Source of the DNA: Rhodocyclaceae bacterium
GTDB lineage: Bacteria > Pseudomonadota > Gammaproteobacteria > Burkholderiales > Rhodocyclaceae
NCBI GenBank assembly: GCA_016718525.1
Contig: JADKDD010000001.1
Location: forward strand, 1-64,000
Direction: 5' to 3'
Length of the DNA stretch: 64,000 nucleotides
Shown: one piece after another, positions 20,573 through 29,334 of the stretch
Numbering within the stretch: the first letter of the stretch is position 1
Layout: each line of letters opens with the position of its first letter
Translations under genes and position numbers: made by a program
The notes under the pieces: model-generated
What the model was told of the DNA's origin: nothing
Seen by the model: only the letters and a program-made list of their open reading frames with translations
Database searches by the model: none

Positions 20573-20776
20573 ATGTATTACCAAACGCCGTATCACCATG
20601 CGCTCCATTGTCAGACCGTGCTCAGTGCGGGTCGATGCCCCAACGCTCAGTTCGACCAGGCGCTGGTGCAGCTATCAAGCCGGTCAAACATGACGATGGT
20701 TGGCGCTAGCGATGCAGGAGTGACGTGCGGTAATGGATTGCTTCGATTGGTTGCGTCCCTGTTTTCGCATGCGTGA
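20573..20776 (+). CDS. small ORF at the head of the rhodanese/GST operon, unknown
   Basis: A 67-residue frame with AAGGGGA nine bases before the ATG. The product (MYYQTPYHHALHCQTVL...) has no recognised family. It may be a real small protein or a leader; it is the first ORF after dyad site C. The stop overlaps the start of a longer upstream reading of the rhodanese frame. Confidence 0.35.
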   Translation: MYYQTPYHHALHCQTVLSAGRCPNAQFDQALVQLSSRSNMTMVGASDAGVTCGNGLLRLVASLFSHA

Positions 20777-20886
20777 CACTGCACCGTGAGCTGCTATCTC
20801 AAAGAATGGTTTCATCAACTATCCATTTGCTTCGAAGTGATGGACGAAATGATCGTGGCAGTTCATATGCTGACCAACGGACGATC

Positions 20887-21267
20887 ATGAATCTACGCTC
20901 GTGGTTGCCGTTTGGTCGCGTTCCTGAAATCGGGGCAGCTGAACTCCATATACGCCTGCAAGGCGACAACGCCCCGCAAGTTATCGACGTGCGTACTTTC
21001 CTTGAGTGGCGTACCAGTCGTATCAGTGGTGCCCACTGTGCGCCAATAATGCATCTGAAAACGAGCGTGGCATCAAAAAAACTCGACCGCAGTCGCCCTG
21101 TTGTCGCCATTTGCCTTTCCGCTCATCGCAGTATTCCGGCCGTTCGTTATCTGCGGTCACAGGGATACGACGCTTATCAGCTACGGCAAGGCATGCGCGC
21201 CTGGTGGAAGGCTGGCCTTCCGGTTGCCAGTGGCACAGAAAATATCAAACAATCACCTAAGAAATAG
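20887..21267 (+). CDS. single-domain rhodanese-like sulfurtransferase
   Basis: A 126-residue rhodanese fold: APQVIDVRTFLEWRTSRISGAH (CH2A region, ~29-50) and an active-site loop CLSAHRS with the persulfide-forming Cys (~76-82), ending PAVRYLRSQGYDAYQLRQGMRAW. It probably transfers sulfane sulfur between a persulfide donor and glutathione or protein thiols. ATG at 20887 gives the compact domain; the frame is open further upstream. The next gene starts 9 nt after its stop, and the downstream genes suggest persulfide detoxification. Confidence 0.85.
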   Translation: MNLRSWLPFGRVPEIGAAELHIRLQGDNAPQVIDVRTFLEWRTSRISGAHCAPIMHLKTSVASKKLDRSRPVVAICLSAHRSIPAVRYLRSQGYDAYQLRQGMRAWWKAGLPVASGTENIKQSPKK

Positions 21268-21276
21268 GAGAAACAA

Positions 21277-22050
21277 ATGGAAACGACCAAGCACGACCTT
21301 AAAACGATTGCGAAGGCAGTTGCCTCACTAGGGACTTCTCTACTGAGGGTCAACCGAGGGGTAGTCACCAAAGGTCATCGCAAGGCGCCGGCCAAACTGC
21401 TGGAACTTTACGAAGCCGAATACTGCCCATTCTGTCGGCATGTCCGCGAAGCATTGACAGAGTTGGATATCGATGCGCGCATCTACCCGGTTCCAAAGGG
21501 CGGCAAGCGCTACAAGGCTAGGCTGACCAAACTTGGAGGCAGCCCCAAGGTTCCTTTCCTCCATGATCCGAATACGGGCACCAAACTCTATGAATCCGAG
21601 GCCATTGTCGAGTACCTCTACAAAGAATATGGCATTGAAGGTATTCCCGTCCCTGAACGCAAAATTGCAACCTCAACGCTGGCGACCGCCACGCGCGGGA
21701 AGTCTGGAATGTTTGCTGTGCCAAGCAAAGCAGCGACCAAGCCTCTTGAACTATGGTCGTTCGAAGGCAGTCCTTACTCACGACTGGTCAGAGAGGTGTT
21801 GTGCGAACTGGAGACATCCTACGTTTTGCACAATGTAGGCAAGAGCCCAGGATCGTATGCCGATCTCTTTCCACCCATCATTCGCCATAACCACATGAAG
21901 AGCTACTTGCCGGCAACCGAAAATCGCAAAAAGCTGATCGCCCGTGGCGGCAAGATGATGGTGCCATTCATAGTCGATCCGAACACCAAAACTGAGATGT
22001 ACCAGACCAAAGATATTCAGGAATATTTGAGAAAAACCTACGGCGCCTAA
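21277..22050 (+). CDS. tandem thioredoxin-fold GST/glutaredoxin-like protein
   Basis: 257 residues built of two consecutive GST-N/glutaredoxin-like domains, with no helical GST C-domain. Domain 1 (~41-118, LLELYEAEYCPFCRHVREAL...) has a redox-type CPFC at 50-53, cis-Pro VPFLHDPNTG and YESEAIVEYLY glutathione-binding elements. Domain 2 (~157-255) has the same layout but SPYS in place of CxxC, so it is probably a binding-only copy. Likely a glutathione-dependent reductase or transferase of the SoxW/GST_N_3 type. It is followed 29 nt later by a paralogue, and a third copy lies at 33188-33955. Confidence 0.82.
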   Translation: METTKHDLKTIAKAVASLGTSLLRVNRGVVTKGHRKAPAKLLELYEAEYCPFCRHVREALTELDIDARIYPVPKGGKRYKARLTKLGGSPKVPFLHDPNTGTKLYESEAIVEYLYKEYGIEGIPVPERKIATSTLATATRGKSGMFAVPSKAATKPLELWSFEGSPYSRLVREVLCELETSYVLHNVGKSPGSYADLFPPIIRHNHMKSYLPATENRKKLIARGGKMMVPFIVDPNTKTEMYQTKDIQEYLRKTYGA

Positions 22051-22079
22051 GCGGTAACCATTACGGTAAAGGGAATTCA

Positions 22080-22820
22080 ATGAGCAATACCTTAAAGGCA
22101 TCAATCTCACTACTACCTTCGCTAATCCGCCTGGGCCGGGGCGCGGTCGCCAAGGGGCACCGCAAGACACCAGCGCAGGCCCTGGAACTATATGAAGGTG
22201 AATATTGCCCTTACTGCCGCTACGTACGGGAGGCGCTGACCGAGTTGGATCTCGATGCAAAGATCTATCCGGTACCCAAGAAAGGTTCCCGTTTCAGCAC
22301 TGTGCTGATGGAACTGGGAGGCAAGAAGACCATTCCTTTTCTTCACGATCCAAATACTGGCACCAAGCTTTATGAGTCACAGGCCATCGTTGACTACCTA
22401 TACAAGGAATATGCCAATGATGGGATGGTCGCACCCCATCGAATGTTGCAGCTATCGTTATATGCCACGCTACTTCGCGGCACGGCGGGTATGTTCGCCA
22501 AACCAAGCAAGGCACCTGCCCAACCACTGGAGCTCTATTCTTTTGAGGCCAGCCCCTACGCGCGCTTGGTGCGCGAAACCCTGTGTGAATTGGAATTGCC
22601 GTATCTGCTGCACAACGTTGGCAAGGGGCCGGGACGACTGGCGGAATGGGCGCCGCCGGGAACACGAAAAGACTACGACCCGCCCACGGAGAACCGGCGC
22701 AAGCTAAAGCAACGAGGTGGCAAGATGATGGTGCCCTACCTTGTTGATCCGAATACCGGGGTTGCGATGTATCAGTCAGCGGATATTCAGCGATATTTGG
22801 TCGCGACGTACAGTGCCTGA
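22080..22820 (+). CDS. tandem thioredoxin-fold GST/glutaredoxin-like protein, paralogue 2
   Basis: 246 residues with the same two-domain plan as the preceding gene. Domain 1 carries CPYC at 43-46; domain 2 carries SPYA and the conserved GGKMMVPYLVDPNTG block. Its first domain resembles the third paralogue at 33188-33955 (CPYCRYVREALTELDLDA in both), while the preceding gene has CPFC. Same operon as the rhodanese, TauE and persulfide dioxygenase genes, so glutathione persulfide chemistry is the best guess. Confidence 0.82.
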   Translation: MSNTLKASISLLPSLIRLGRGAVAKGHRKTPAQALELYEGEYCPYCRYVREALTELDLDAKIYPVPKKGSRFSTVLMELGGKKTIPFLHDPNTGTKLYESQAIVDYLYKEYANDGMVAPHRMLQLSLYATLLRGTAGMFAKPSKAPAQPLELYSFEASPYARLVRETLCELELPYLLHNVGKGPGRLAEWAPPGTRKDYDPPTENRRKLKQRGGKMMVPYLVDPNTGVAMYQSADIQRYLVATYSA

Positions 22821-22836
22821 TCGATTCGGTTGAACC

Positions 22837-23634
22837 ATGGAGTTATCATTATTGCTTGGCGCGCTGGTGGGGACAATATTGGGCCTGACAGGTGCCGGAG
22901 GCGGGATACTCGCCGTTCCGGCATTGGTAGCCGGTATGGGTTGGTCCATGCAGCAGTCAGCACCCGTAGCCCTGGTTGCAGTCGCCGGAAGCGCAGCCCT
23001 CGGTGCCCTTGAAGGGCTGCGCAAAGGGCTGGTACGTTACAAGGCGGCGATTGTAATGGTGCTGGCTGGCTTGCCGCTGACTTCGTTAGGTGTTTCCGTT
23101 GCCCACGCTTTATCACAGCGTTGGCTGCAGGGATTGTTTGCCGGGGTCATGCTGATCGCCGCGGGGCGCTTGCTGCGCCAATCCAGAGGAAGTACGCTCC
23201 AATGTGAAGGTCAAGCGCTCGCACAATTGAATCCGGCAACCGGCCGTTTTGAGTGGAATTGGCACCTTGTTTTTTTGTTTGGCATGATAGGTGCGCTGAC
23301 CGGATTCATGACAGGACTGCTTGGCGTTGACGGAGGTTTCGTCATCGTGCCGGTGTTGCGACGCTTTACCAACCTCACCATGCATGGCATCGTTGCCACC
23401 TCACTCATGGTCATTGCGCTGGTGAGCAGCGGGGGCATCGTTTCAGCCGTGGCTCATGGTGCGCAGCTGCCGCTCGAGATCACCACTTTCTTTGCACTGG
23501 CCACCACACTCGGCATGATCGCTGGACGGGTGCTGTCGGCGCATTTTTCTCAGGTGTTGGTCCAGCGCACTTTCGCCGTCGTGCTGCTTTTTGTCGCCGC
23601 ACGCCTGTTGCTCGCAGCCGTTACCGGCGTCTAG
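22837..23634 (+). CDS. TauE/SafE-family sulfite/sulfonate exporter
   Basis: Integral membrane protein of 265 residues with about eight hydrophobic helices in two homologous halves. Each half opens with the family Gly-rich motif (LGLTGAGGGILAVPAL, ~16-31; MTGLLGVDGGFVIVPVL, ~157-173). TauE/SafE proteins move sulfite or organosulfur anions across the inner membrane. Sulfite is the product of persulfide dioxygenase, encoded directly downstream, so export of that sulfite fits. Start ATG lies 17 nt after the previous stop. Confidence 0.88.
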   Translation: MELSLLLGALVGTILGLTGAGGGILAVPALVAGMGWSMQQSAPVALVAVAGSAALGALEGLRKGLVRYKAAIVMVLAGLPLTSLGVSVAHALSQRWLQGLFAGVMLIAAGRLLRQSRGSTLQCEGQALAQLNPATGRFEWNWHLVFLFGMIGALTGFMTGLLGVDGGFVIVPVLRRFTNLTMHGIVATSLMVIALVSSGGIVSAVAHGAQLPLEITTFFALATTLGMIAGRVLSAHFSQVLVQRTFAVVLLFVAARLLLAAVTGV

Positions 23635-23674
23635 AACGCTACCAATTACCTATCCATACGCGGAGAATTTCTAC

Positions 23675-24559
23675 ATGACCACTCAATCAAACATGCAGAT
23701 CGAAGCATTCTTTGATTCGGGCACTTCGACGATCAGTTACCTTGTGCTCGACAGCCTTAGCATGGAATGCGCGATCATCGACAGTGTGCTCGACTACGAC
23801 CACAAATCCGGGCGAACCCGCACCGACTCGGCTGATCGCCTGATCAAGCGTGTTGGTCAACTGAACGCACGGTTGCAATGGGTACTGGAAACCCATGTGC
23901 ATGCCGATCACATTTCTGCCGCACCCTATTTAAAGGAAGCTTTGGGCGGGCAAGTGGCAATCGGATCGCACATAAATCTAGTGCAGCAAGTTTTTGGCAA
24001 TTTGTTTAACGCCGGATCTGACTTTGTCCGGGATGGCAGTCAGTTTGACCGCTTATTGGTTGATGGCGAAACATTCAACATTGGAACATTGGCCGTAAGC
24101 GCCTGGCACACACCCGGCCATACCCCGGCATGTATGACCTACGTCATCGGTGACTCAACAGAGTCTGCCGCGTTTGTCGGCGACACCTTATTCATGCCCG
24201 ATTTCGGTACCGCGCGCTGTGACTTTCCGGGGGGCGATGCCCGCATTTTGTATCGTTCAATTAAACGAATTCTTGGACTACCCCCAACGACGAAGCTTTA
24301 CACCTGTCACGACTACCAACCCGGTGGGCGGGCACTCCGCTATGACTGTACTGTGGCAGAAACAATGGCGCAGAATATTCATGTTGGCATCGGCATTACC
24401 GAAGACGAGTTTGTGGCGATGCGTCAGGCGCGCGATGCAACACTCGAAATGCCCGTCTTGATATTGCCCTCAGTACAAATCAATATGCGCGGCGGTTGCT
24501 TTCCCGCGCCAGAAAGCAACGGCACCCGCTACATCAAAATTCCCTTGAATGCTATCTAG
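23675..24559 (+). CDS. persulfide dioxygenase-like MBL-fold hydrolase (ETHE1/Blh family)
   Basis: A 294-residue metallo-beta-lactamase-fold protein. The metal motif THVHADH (~69-75) is followed by WHTPGHTPACMTYV, the FVGDTLFMPDFGTARCDFPGGD block and the late CHDYQPGGR. The single-iron ETHE1 group oxidises glutathione persulfide to sulfite and glutathione. This longer form matches the bacterial beta-lactamase hydrolase-like (Blh/PDO) branch. ATG at 23675 has GGAG at good spacing. It closes the operon that begins near 20573. Confidence 0.9.
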   Translation: MTTQSNMQIEAFFDSGTSTISYLVLDSLSMECAIIDSVLDYDHKSGRTRTDSADRLIKRVGQLNARLQWVLETHVHADHISAAPYLKEALGGQVAIGSHINLVQQVFGNLFNAGSDFVRDGSQFDRLLVDGETFNIGTLAVSAWHTPGHTPACMTYVIGDSTESAAFVGDTLFMPDFGTARCDFPGGDARILYRSIKRILGLPPTTKLYTCHDYQPGGRALRYDCTVAETMAQNIHVGIGITEDEFVAMRQARDATLEMPVLILPSVQINMRGGCFPAPESNGTRYIKIPLNAI

Positions 24560-24658
24560 TGGGCGTTCATCACGAACCTTGTACTGAGCAAGGCTCCGGA
24601 AAGCGCAGCGTCGTCTGACAACGGACTCTCCGCAGTAAGCAGAACCATTGACGGCGTA

Positions 24659-26062
24659 TTAAGTATTTGTCACCGGCTCGCGCATGGTCACAAACTCCTC
24701 AGCGGCGGTCGGATGTATGCCGATCGTGCTATCGAAGATTGCCTTGGTGGCGCCGGCTTTCATCGCCACGGCGAATCCCTGAACGGTTTCACCAGCGTCC
24801 GCCCCCACCATGTGCAGACCGACTACCCGGTCGGTGGCGTTGTCAACAATAATCTTCATCAAGGTGCGTTCGTCGCTGCCGCTCAAGGTATGTTTCAGCG
24901 CCTTGAACTCCGAGCGGTAAATACTGACTGCACCAAACTCCTTGCGCGCCTCTGCCTCCGAAAATCCGACCGTTCCAATACTGGGGTGCGTAAACACCGC
25001 CGTCGGAATGAACTCATAACTCATTTTCTTAGGAGTTTTTCCGGCCGTCGGGCCGAATAGCTGATCAACCACGACCATCGCTTCACCCAAGGCAACCGGT
25101 GTCAGTTGTACTCGCGAGGTGACATCGCCCACCGCGTAAATCGACGGTACATTGGTGCGATAAGCCTCGTCAACCACCACTGCGCCATCGCTGCCCTGCG
25201 TAATGCCCACTTGATCCAAACCGAGATTAGCGACATTGGGCACCCGTCCGGTGGCATACAACACGGCATCGACAGTGACGCTTTCGCCACCCTGCAACTG
25301 AACCGCCAAGCCGTTGGCTGTCTTCGTGATCGAGGCAACCTCGGTATTCAACCGTAAATCGACTCCCTTTTTGATCACCTCTGCGGCGACAAAATTGCGG
25401 ACATCATCATCAAAGCCTCGCAACACTTGGACACCACGGTAGAGCTGCGTTATCTTGGTGCCAAGTCCGTTAAAGATCGAGGCAAACTCGCAGGCGATAT
25501 AGCCGCCGCCGACCACCAACAGTCGCCCCGGAAACGGATCGATATCGAATATTTCATTCGAGGTCAATACCAGTTCATGGCCGGGAAATTTGGGGACGTG
25601 TGGCCAGCCACCCGTGGCGATCAAGATATTTTTCGCGCGGAACAGTTTGGTGACCGACTGACCATCCTGGCTTGCTGCGACTTCAACCATATGCGCGTCC
25701 ACCAATCGGGCGTGCGCGTTGATGATTTCGACACCAGCGCCCAACAGCATCTTTTGATAAACCCCATTCAGGCGGCTGATTTCCGTGCGCCGGTTTTCCT
25801 TAAGCTTGCTCCAATCCAGTGTTGGCGCTGCGGCATTCCAGCCAAAACCATGCGATTCCTCGAAACTTTCGGCGTAGTGGGCGGCATAGCTATAAAGCTT
25901 TTTGGGGATGCAACCCACATTCACGCAGGTCCCGCCTAATCCGCTGGTTCCTCCCGCTTCGGCCATCGTGACCCGCGCCCCTCGCTGGGCCGCCATGCGT
26001 GCGGCGCGAACGCCGCCGCTGCCGCCCCCAATTACAAACAAGTCGGTATCAAACGTTTGCAT
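24659..26062 (-). CDS. gor: glutathione-disulfide reductase
   Basis: NADPH-dependent flavoenzyme, 467 residues, full length. The FAD motif is GGGSGGVRAARMAAQRG (~12-28), the redox-active disulfide sits in GTCVNVGCIPKKL (~43-55), and the second nucleotide-binding motif is GGGYIACEFASIFNGLG. The C-terminal dimer interface has the catalytic HPTAAEE. The GSH-type rather than lipoamide or mercuric type is indicated by the NVGCIPKK and HPTAAEEFVTMR signatures. Convergent with the persulfide dioxygenase gene, matching the glutathione theme of this region. Confidence 0.93.
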   Translation of the reverse strand: MQTFDTDLFVIGGGSGGVRAARMAAQRGARVTMAEAGGTSGLGGTCVNVGCIPKKLYSYAAHYAESFEESHGFGWNAAAPTLDWSKLKENRRTEISRLNGVYQKMLLGAGVEIINAHARLVDAHMVEVAASQDGQSVTKLFRAKNILIATGGWPHVPKFPGHELVLTSNEIFDIDPFPGRLLVVGGGYIACEFASIFNGLGTKITQLYRGVQVLRGFDDDVRNFVAAEVIKKGVDLRLNTEVASITKTANGLAVQLQGGESVTVDAVLYATGRVPNVANLGLDQVGITQGSDGAVVVDEAYRTNVPSIYAVGDVTSRVQLTPVALGEAMVVVDQLFGPTAGKTPKKMSYEFIPTAVFTHPSIGTVGFSEAEARKEFGAVSIYRSEFKALKHTLSGSDERTLMKIIVDNATDRVVGLHMVGADAGETVQGFAVAMKAGATKAIFDSTIGIHPTAAEEFVTMREPVTNT

Positions 26063-26115
26063 GATGATTTCCTTGATTCACTAGGTGGCCGGCTGACAAT
26101 TTATGCCCATACTAC

Positions 26116-26853
26116 TCATTTCGCCGGCGGCGATTTCTTTACTTTGATTTCGCTGACCTTGGTCAGGTCGATGACCTTTCGCACCATGTCCATCAGCGGC
26201 TGCTTTGACGTGCGTGCCAAGAAGAAGACCACGATCGGTGCGGTGATCAGAAACGCACCACTCATTACCAACTCGTCAATCACGTGACTCTCGGCTATGG
26301 GACCGCCGCGTAATCTTGACAGCAGGGCGTCCCAGGTATTAGCGCTGCGATTGGCAATGTCCATGATTCTGGCGACGATATCGATTTCCTTTATTTCCTG
26401 AGCTGAATAGTTCGCCTTCATTTCGCCCACCAGTACCTCATCAATAGGCCTGAAACTTGCTGCTACCAAGGCTCTAACGTAGGAAATTGCCAACCATTTT
26501 TTCCGGTTAAATCCGGTGGGATCGAGTTGTTCAATGTGCGCCAACTCGTCATCCGAAACACCCACCATTTGCGCCCACTCATGATGCGCCCACGTGCAGT
26601 AGCGGCACTGATTCAGCTCAGATACCGCCAGCATCAACTCCTCGCGAAAGCCAGGGTCGATCTCGTGCTTTAACCAGACCCGATAAATGATTCCTGCGTT
26701 GGGCGTTAGCGATAGCACGTCGCCGATCAATTGTCGCGTGGTAATCGTTCGCTTGCGAAATCCGCCAAAAGCCGAAGTGGGATTTTTCTTGCCGGATTGA
26801 AGCTTGCCGCGCGCGCGACCAGCTTTGGCTAAAACGCGTTTAACGAGGGTCAT
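26116..26853 (-). CDS. AhpD-like/carboxymuconolactone decarboxylase-fold protein
   Basis: A 245-residue protein with an AhpD-like core (~75-180) containing NQCRYCTWAHHEW, i.e. the CxxC-x3-His motif used as a disulfide reductase or peroxidase site in AhpD. A basic N-terminus (~1-25) precedes it, and a hydrophobic helix (GAFLITAPIVVFFLA, ~207-221) suggests membrane attachment. It starts at ATG 26853 with GGAAAG upstream. It lies 53 nt upstream of gor on the same strand and may be co-transcribed. Confidence 0.75.
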   Translation of the reverse strand: MTLVKRVLAKAGRARGKLQSGKKNPTSAFGGFRKRTITTRQLIGDVLSLTPNAGIIYRVWLKHEIDPGFREELMLAVSELNQCRYCTWAHHEWAQMVGVSDDELAHIEQLDPTGFNRKKWLAISYVRALVAASFRPIDEVLVGEMKANYSAQEIKEIDIVARIMDIANRSANTWDALLSRLRGGPIAESHVIDELVMSGAFLITAPIVVFFLARTSKQPLMDMVRKVIDLTKVSEIKVKKSPPAK

Positions 26854-27026
26854 TAATCGGACTTTCCAGAAAGAGTGCTACTTTGAATCAAAAAGGTGCG
26901 GAGGGAAACTCAAGCTGTGTCGTCGGTCAAGTGGCGTCAAGCTTGCCAGTTGGTACTGATGATGGAATGGCTCGCTCACCGGCCATGGCATCCCCCGTTC
27001 ACCGGGGACACACTGTCAAAACCAGG

Positions 27027-28682
27027 TCAGATTGCCGCACGAACTGATGGCCTTTTTTCTGTTGGCCTTTTGCCAGTTGTCCGTTTGACGGAGACTGGCG
27101 TTTTAACGGGTAACGGAGCAGCTACCGGCAAATGGCAGGCATCACGAACCACACGGCGCAATACTTTACCCACCGGGCTCAGCGGAATCGAACTGGCGAC
27201 CTTGATCGTGCGTGGCACATTGTGACGCGGAATTTTTCCGACCAAAAAAGTTCGCAAATCTTTTACATTAAGCGTTAGACCTTCACGCAACACAATCTCG
27301 GCATGCACTGCTTCTCCAACGCTGGCATCGTCAATGCCGACCACCGCGGCCATTTGAACCGCGGGGTGTGCACAAAGTGCTGATTCAACTGCCGACGGGT
27401 AGATGTTCTTGCCTTTATGAATGATGGTGTCCTTGACGCGATCGAGGACATAGAGAAAGCCATTGGCATCGATGCGTCCGAAGTCTCCGGACTTCCAGTA
27501 ACCTTCGCAAAATTCAGCCGCCGTTTTATCCGGTTGGTGCAAATAGCCCATACAGATTGCCCGTGAACGCATCCAGATTTCTCCGTCCTTGCCGGTGGTG
27601 AGAGGAGTTCCGTTTTTGTCAGCGATGATGACCTCCACGCCGGGGACTACGCGGCCCGCCGAAGCGAAGTGTGCTTCGCTGCCATCGGCCAGCGGCTTGT
27701 GGTCAGCCTTGCTCATGCAGGTGACGGCAGCCGGATGTTCGGAGCTGCCGTATAGCTGCACAAAAATATCACCGAAGCGCTTGCGCAGCATTTTGAGTCG
27801 CGCGGGCATCATGGGCGAGGCGCCGTAGTAGATGAACTTCAGTGACGAGAGGTCAAATTGCTTCGCCTCGGGAGCATCAAGCAGGCGATACAGCATCGAT
27901 GGCACCATCAGGGTGCCGGTAATTTTTTCCTGCTCGACAATGCGACACCAGCTGAGCATGCTCCGGTCGTTCATGGTGATCGTGCAACCGCCACGGAACA
28001 GCACGGGCAAATGAAGTATGCCGCTGGCGTGACTGATCATGCCGAAGTGCAGGAAGCGCAATCCGTGCGAAGGAAGCGAATCGGGCGAAGCAAAGTGCAA
28101 GTCTTTGTTGGCAAGATAGTTGTCAATCGAGTACATCACGGCCTTGGGTGACCCGGTCGTGCCACCGGTAAAGCGTATCGCCAGACAATCGGTGCGATCA
28201 TCGTTGACGACATTGGGATTTTTGTCACTGACCCCCTTGAGCAGGTCCCAGAAGTACAGCACGTCGGGGAACTGCCTGGATGGCTTGTCCATACTGACGA
28301 TGGTGAGTTTGTGTTTCTTCAGCAACGCGTAATGGGTAGGCAGTAGCTCGGCTTCAATCAATACGACTTTAGGTTTGACCAGCGTGATCTGCGCGGCCTG
28401 GATTTCGAGGCTGTCAGTGGTGTTGGTGAGGCAAACGCAAACGTCACCCTTGAACGCGGTGAACCAACTGAGCAGTGAGGAGTTGTCGTTGTGCAAGACG
28501 TTCATCCACGTATCCCCGCGCTTCAGACCGAGCCGCGACCGCATCATGTTCACGACCCGGTTGGTCAGACGATGAAACTCGCGAAAACTATAACGGCGGT
28601 TGCGCTCAATGTTGACGGTGCATTCCGCGTCACCAAAGGTGTTGGCCAGACCTTCGCTAACTAAGGAAAAATCGATTTTCAT
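27027..28682 (-). CDS. AMP-dependent acyl-CoA ligase (FadD-like)
   Basis: 551 residues. The P-loop is RFTGGTTGSPKAV (~171-183), the core motif YGSSEHPA (~314-321), the adenylate-binding region GYWKSGDFGRID (~393-404), the hinge DRVKDTIIHKGKNIYPSAVE, and the C-terminal catalytic Lys lies in PLSPVGKVLRR. It activates a carboxylic acid, probably medium/long-chain or steroid-like, to its CoA thioester. The last ~30 residues are a low-complexity Pro/Lys/Arg tail with no family counterpart. ATG at 28682 follows a GGAGG. Divergent from the DUF6632/GMC genes, sharing their control region with dyad site A. Confidence 0.88.
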   Translation of the reverse strand: MKIDFSLVSEGLANTFGDAECTVNIERNRRYSFREFHRLTNRVVNMMRSRLGLKRGDTWMNVLHNDNSSLLSWFTAFKGDVCVCLTNTTDSLEIQAAQITLVKPKVVLIEAELLPTHYALLKKHKLTIVSMDKPSRQFPDVLYFWDLLKGVSDKNPNVVNDDRTDCLAIRFTGGTTGSPKAVMYSIDNYLANKDLHFASPDSLPSHGLRFLHFGMISHASGILHLPVLFRGGCTITMNDRSMLSWCRIVEQEKITGTLMVPSMLYRLLDAPEAKQFDLSSLKFIYYGASPMMPARLKMLRKRFGDIFVQLYGSSEHPAAVTCMSKADHKPLADGSEAHFASAGRVVPGVEVIIADKNGTPLTTGKDGEIWMRSRAICMGYLHQPDKTAAEFCEGYWKSGDFGRIDANGFLYVLDRVKDTIIHKGKNIYPSAVESALCAHPAVQMAAVVGIDDASVGEAVHAEIVLREGLTLNVKDLRTFLVGKIPRHNVPRTIKVASSIPLSPVGKVLRRVVRDACHLPVAAPLPVKTPVSVKRTTGKRPTEKRPSVRAAI

Positions 28683-28794
28683 TTAGTGGTTCCTCCAATG
28701 ACTAAGACTGTTCATCCGTGACGCTTTTTTTACATCAGCGTCAGCGCCAAATTGATTTTGTAGCTTTCATTTTTGGCTATTTCACAAGTAGCAG

Positions 28795-28815
28795 CCCCCC
28801 CACCGGCGGGGGGGG
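28795..28815 (+). promoter_or_regulatory. C7-N6-G8 dyad (site A), candidate LAL-regulator box
   Basis: CCCCCCC, ACCGGC, GGGGGGGG, then ATT. The centre lies about 84 nt before the ATG at 28889 and 122 nt from the divergent ligase start at 28682. Same layout as sites at 20484 and 37491. Confidence 0.55.
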
Positions 28816-28888
28816 ATTGGCGGTAGACGGGTTCATACTCCAAGTGTTGATTTGAACGAAACAACAACCTCAGTTACTGGAGCACAAC

Positions 28889-29332
28889 ATGGATACGATT
28901 AATAACCGCGCGCAACAAGCCGGCACGGTGATGAAACTGATAGGTTGGGGTCTGCTGGCCTTGCCAGCGATGCTGCTCATCTATCCTCCCGGGTTTCTCT
29001 GGGGAGCCGTCTCGCCAGAAATGTGCTTTGTTGAAATCGGTCCGTCACATCCACCCTCGCCATATGACGCGCTGCATCCTTACATTTTCATGCTGATTGC
29101 TTTGTATGTGGCGCTGGGGATACTTTTCATTCGCGGTGCGAAGGACCCGAAAGCCAATGCCGCGCTGTTTGATTTCGGCATCCTGAGCAGCGTGTTGCAT
29201 GCGGGTGTGATGATTCCGCAGTCGTTCTACTACCCGAACGAGCATGCTCACATGTGGGCCGATGTTCCTTTGCTGTTGGCCGTGACGGTCGTGTTGTGGA
29301 TCTGGCATCCGACGCGCCGCAGAAAGGACTAA
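28889..29332 (+). CDS. DUF6632-like small integral membrane protein
   Basis: 147 residues with about four hydrophobic helices (roughly 15-42, 70-88, 100-118 and 125-141), an extracytoplasmic loop with MCFVEIGPSHPPSPYDALHPY, and a Lys/Arg C-terminus. Function unknown. It ends 2 nt before the GMC oxidoreductase start, so the two are translationally coupled. This suggests an accessory or electron-accepting membrane partner, which is inference. Confidence 0.78.
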   Translation: MDTINNRAQQAGTVMKLIGWGLLALPAMLLIYPPGFLWGAVSPEMCFVEIGPSHPPSPYDALHPYIFMLIALYVALGILFIRGAKDPKANAALFDFGILSSVLHAGVMIPQSFYYPNEHAHMWADVPLLLAVTVVLWIWHPTRRRKD

Positions 29333-29334
29333 AC

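Noticed and set aside
26946..26960. Further copy of the dispersed repeat
   Set aside because: Only CAGTTGG-ACTGATG resembles the core, with a mismatch in the key block and no ACGGCGT arm.
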